This document shows, in pieces, positions 4,463-5,041 of a stretch of DNA of 5,041 nt. Made by a program: the position numbers and the translations under genes. Within the stretch, counting starts at the first letter, position 1, and each line of letters starts with the position of its first letter. The stretch is from assembly GCA_946628525.1 (NCBI GenBank), contig CAMOWO010000067.1, forward strand, positions 1 to 5,041, read 5' to 3'. Origin of the DNA: an uncultured Bacillota bacterium. Its GTDB lineage: Bacteria > Bacillota_A > Clostridia > Peptostreptococcales > Anaerovoracaceae. The notes under the pieces are model-generated. The model saw nothing but the letters and a program-made list of their open reading frames with translations, was not told the origin of the DNA and ran no database searches.

Positions 4463-5041
4463 AAAAACGCTTGTGGATCTTCGTGGCCCTGCTTTTGCTT
4501 CTTGCCGGAGCCGGGTTTGGCATTCTGCTTCATACGGCGCAGAGCGGGCAAGAAGGCGCAGGATCCGGACAGACAACTACAGAAGAGACCACATCATCGT
4601 GGACAGGACCGGTGGCGGCAGCGTCATCGGCAGTCGTGGATGCCTCGGACGCGAAGCAGGCCTCCGGGCATATCTTTGCGCACAGAGGCGTGGCAGGAGA
4701 GACCCTGGAGCACTCATTTGAGGCGTACGACCGGGCCATCGCAGAAGGGGCGTACTGGATCGAGCAGGACATCGTCATCTCCAGGGACGGCACCCTTTAC
4801 GTGTCCCATGATGTGACGCCGGAGCGCATGACCGGCGAGAAAACGCCCTTCAAGGAGCTGACGGACCGCCAGATCGACCGCCTGAAGACGAAAGAAGGTC
4901 ACAAGACCCTGAAACTGAGCCAGGTCTTCGAGCGCTACGGTTCTTCGGTAGGTTATGTGATCGAGTTGAAGACCAGCGACCGAAGCACCGTCGAGGCTTT
5001 TCGCAGGACCGTGAAGGCCAGCGGTCTGGAGAATCGGATCA
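4459..5041 (+). CDS. glycerophosphodiester phosphodiesterase family protein, 3' end cut by the window
   Basis: The frame is open from ATG 4459 to the window edge (194 codons). It begins MKKRLWIFVALLLLLAGAGFGILL, a positively charged start plus hydrophobic segment (about 5-24) that is a signal peptide or membrane anchor without a lipobox cysteine. A Ser/Thr/Ala-rich linker (about 28-70) follows, then the GDPD domain. Visible motifs are HRG at 75-77, LEHSFEAY at 83-90 in place of the common PENT, EQD at 102-104 (metal ligands), SHD at 116-118 with the second catalytic histidine H117, and IELK at 168-171. The family hydrolyses glycerophosphodiesters to glycerol-3-phosphate and an alcohol, often from phospholipid or teichoic-acid breakdown. 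Here it would act outside the membrane. AGAGGAG (4450-4456) is the ribosome binding site, with only two bases after GGAG. Substrate cannot be told from sequence. Confidence 0.9.
   Translation, partial: MKKRLWIFVALLLLLAGAGFGILLHTAQSGQEGAGSGQTTTEETTSSWTGPVAAASSAVVDASDAKQASGHIFAHRGVAGETLEHSFEAYDRAIAEGAYWIEQDIVISRDGTLYVSHDVTPERMTGEKTPFKELTDRQIDRLKTKEGHKTLKLSQVFERYGSSVGYVIELKTSDRSTVEAFRRTVKASGLENRI

Noticed and set aside
4473..4902. Short ORFs on both strands over the phosphodiesterase gene
   Set aside because: The + frame from 4459 is open to the window end and carries HRG, EQD and SHD motifs. The others are out-of-frame by-products.
1..5041. CRISPR array, tRNA, rRNA, transposase or phage genes
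   Set aside because: No regularly spaced repeats, no cloverleaf or rRNA-like sequence and no such protein motifs were seen.

Overview
The window is a bacterial chromosomal segment with every supported gene on the + strand. The first third is the distal end of the alpha/ribosomal-protein operon in its usual Firmicutes order: rpsD (3' end only), rpoA, rplQ. That order, strong AAGGAGG-type Shine-Dalgarno sites, GTG starts and a heavy AGA bias for arginine in the ribosomal genes suggest a Bacillota member, probably of class Clostridia. No 16S or tRNA is present, so the lineage below that is a guess.

Layout. 1-165: C-terminus of ribosomal protein S4. 213-1160: RNA polymerase alpha subunit. 1181-1522: ribosomal protein bL17. 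1523-1813: non-coding. It is dominated by a nested, imperfect palindrome about 197 nt long (about 1524-1720, centre near 1620) that contains a Rho-independent terminator, followed by possible promoters for the next unit. 1814-2320: an ECF-like sigma-70 factor. 2317-4281: a large membrane-anchored protein with an extracytoplasmic beta-propeller (Beta_propel family), overlapping the sigma gene by ATGA. 4282-4458: a leader or intergenic region with a good sigma-A-type promoter, a dyad over its -35, pairing segments, a terminator 15 nt before the next start, and a possible 26-codon ORF that overlaps that start. 4459-end: a secreted or membrane-anchored glycerophosphodiester phosphodiesterase, cut by the window edge.

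How the parts may work together. The S4/alpha/L17 block is housekeeping. The sigma and propeller genes are almost certainly co-translated. By analogy with other ECF loci, the propeller protein (short cytoplasmic N-terminus, one membrane segment, large outside domain) may sense something outside the cell and hold or release the sigma factor. That role is inferred; no classical zinc anti-sigma motif is visible. The phosphodiesterase gene has its own upstream promoter, and the terminator lies inside its leader, so it may be controlled by attenuation or leader translation. The most unusual items are the long palindrome after rplQ, the sigma/propeller pair and the phosphodiesterase leader.
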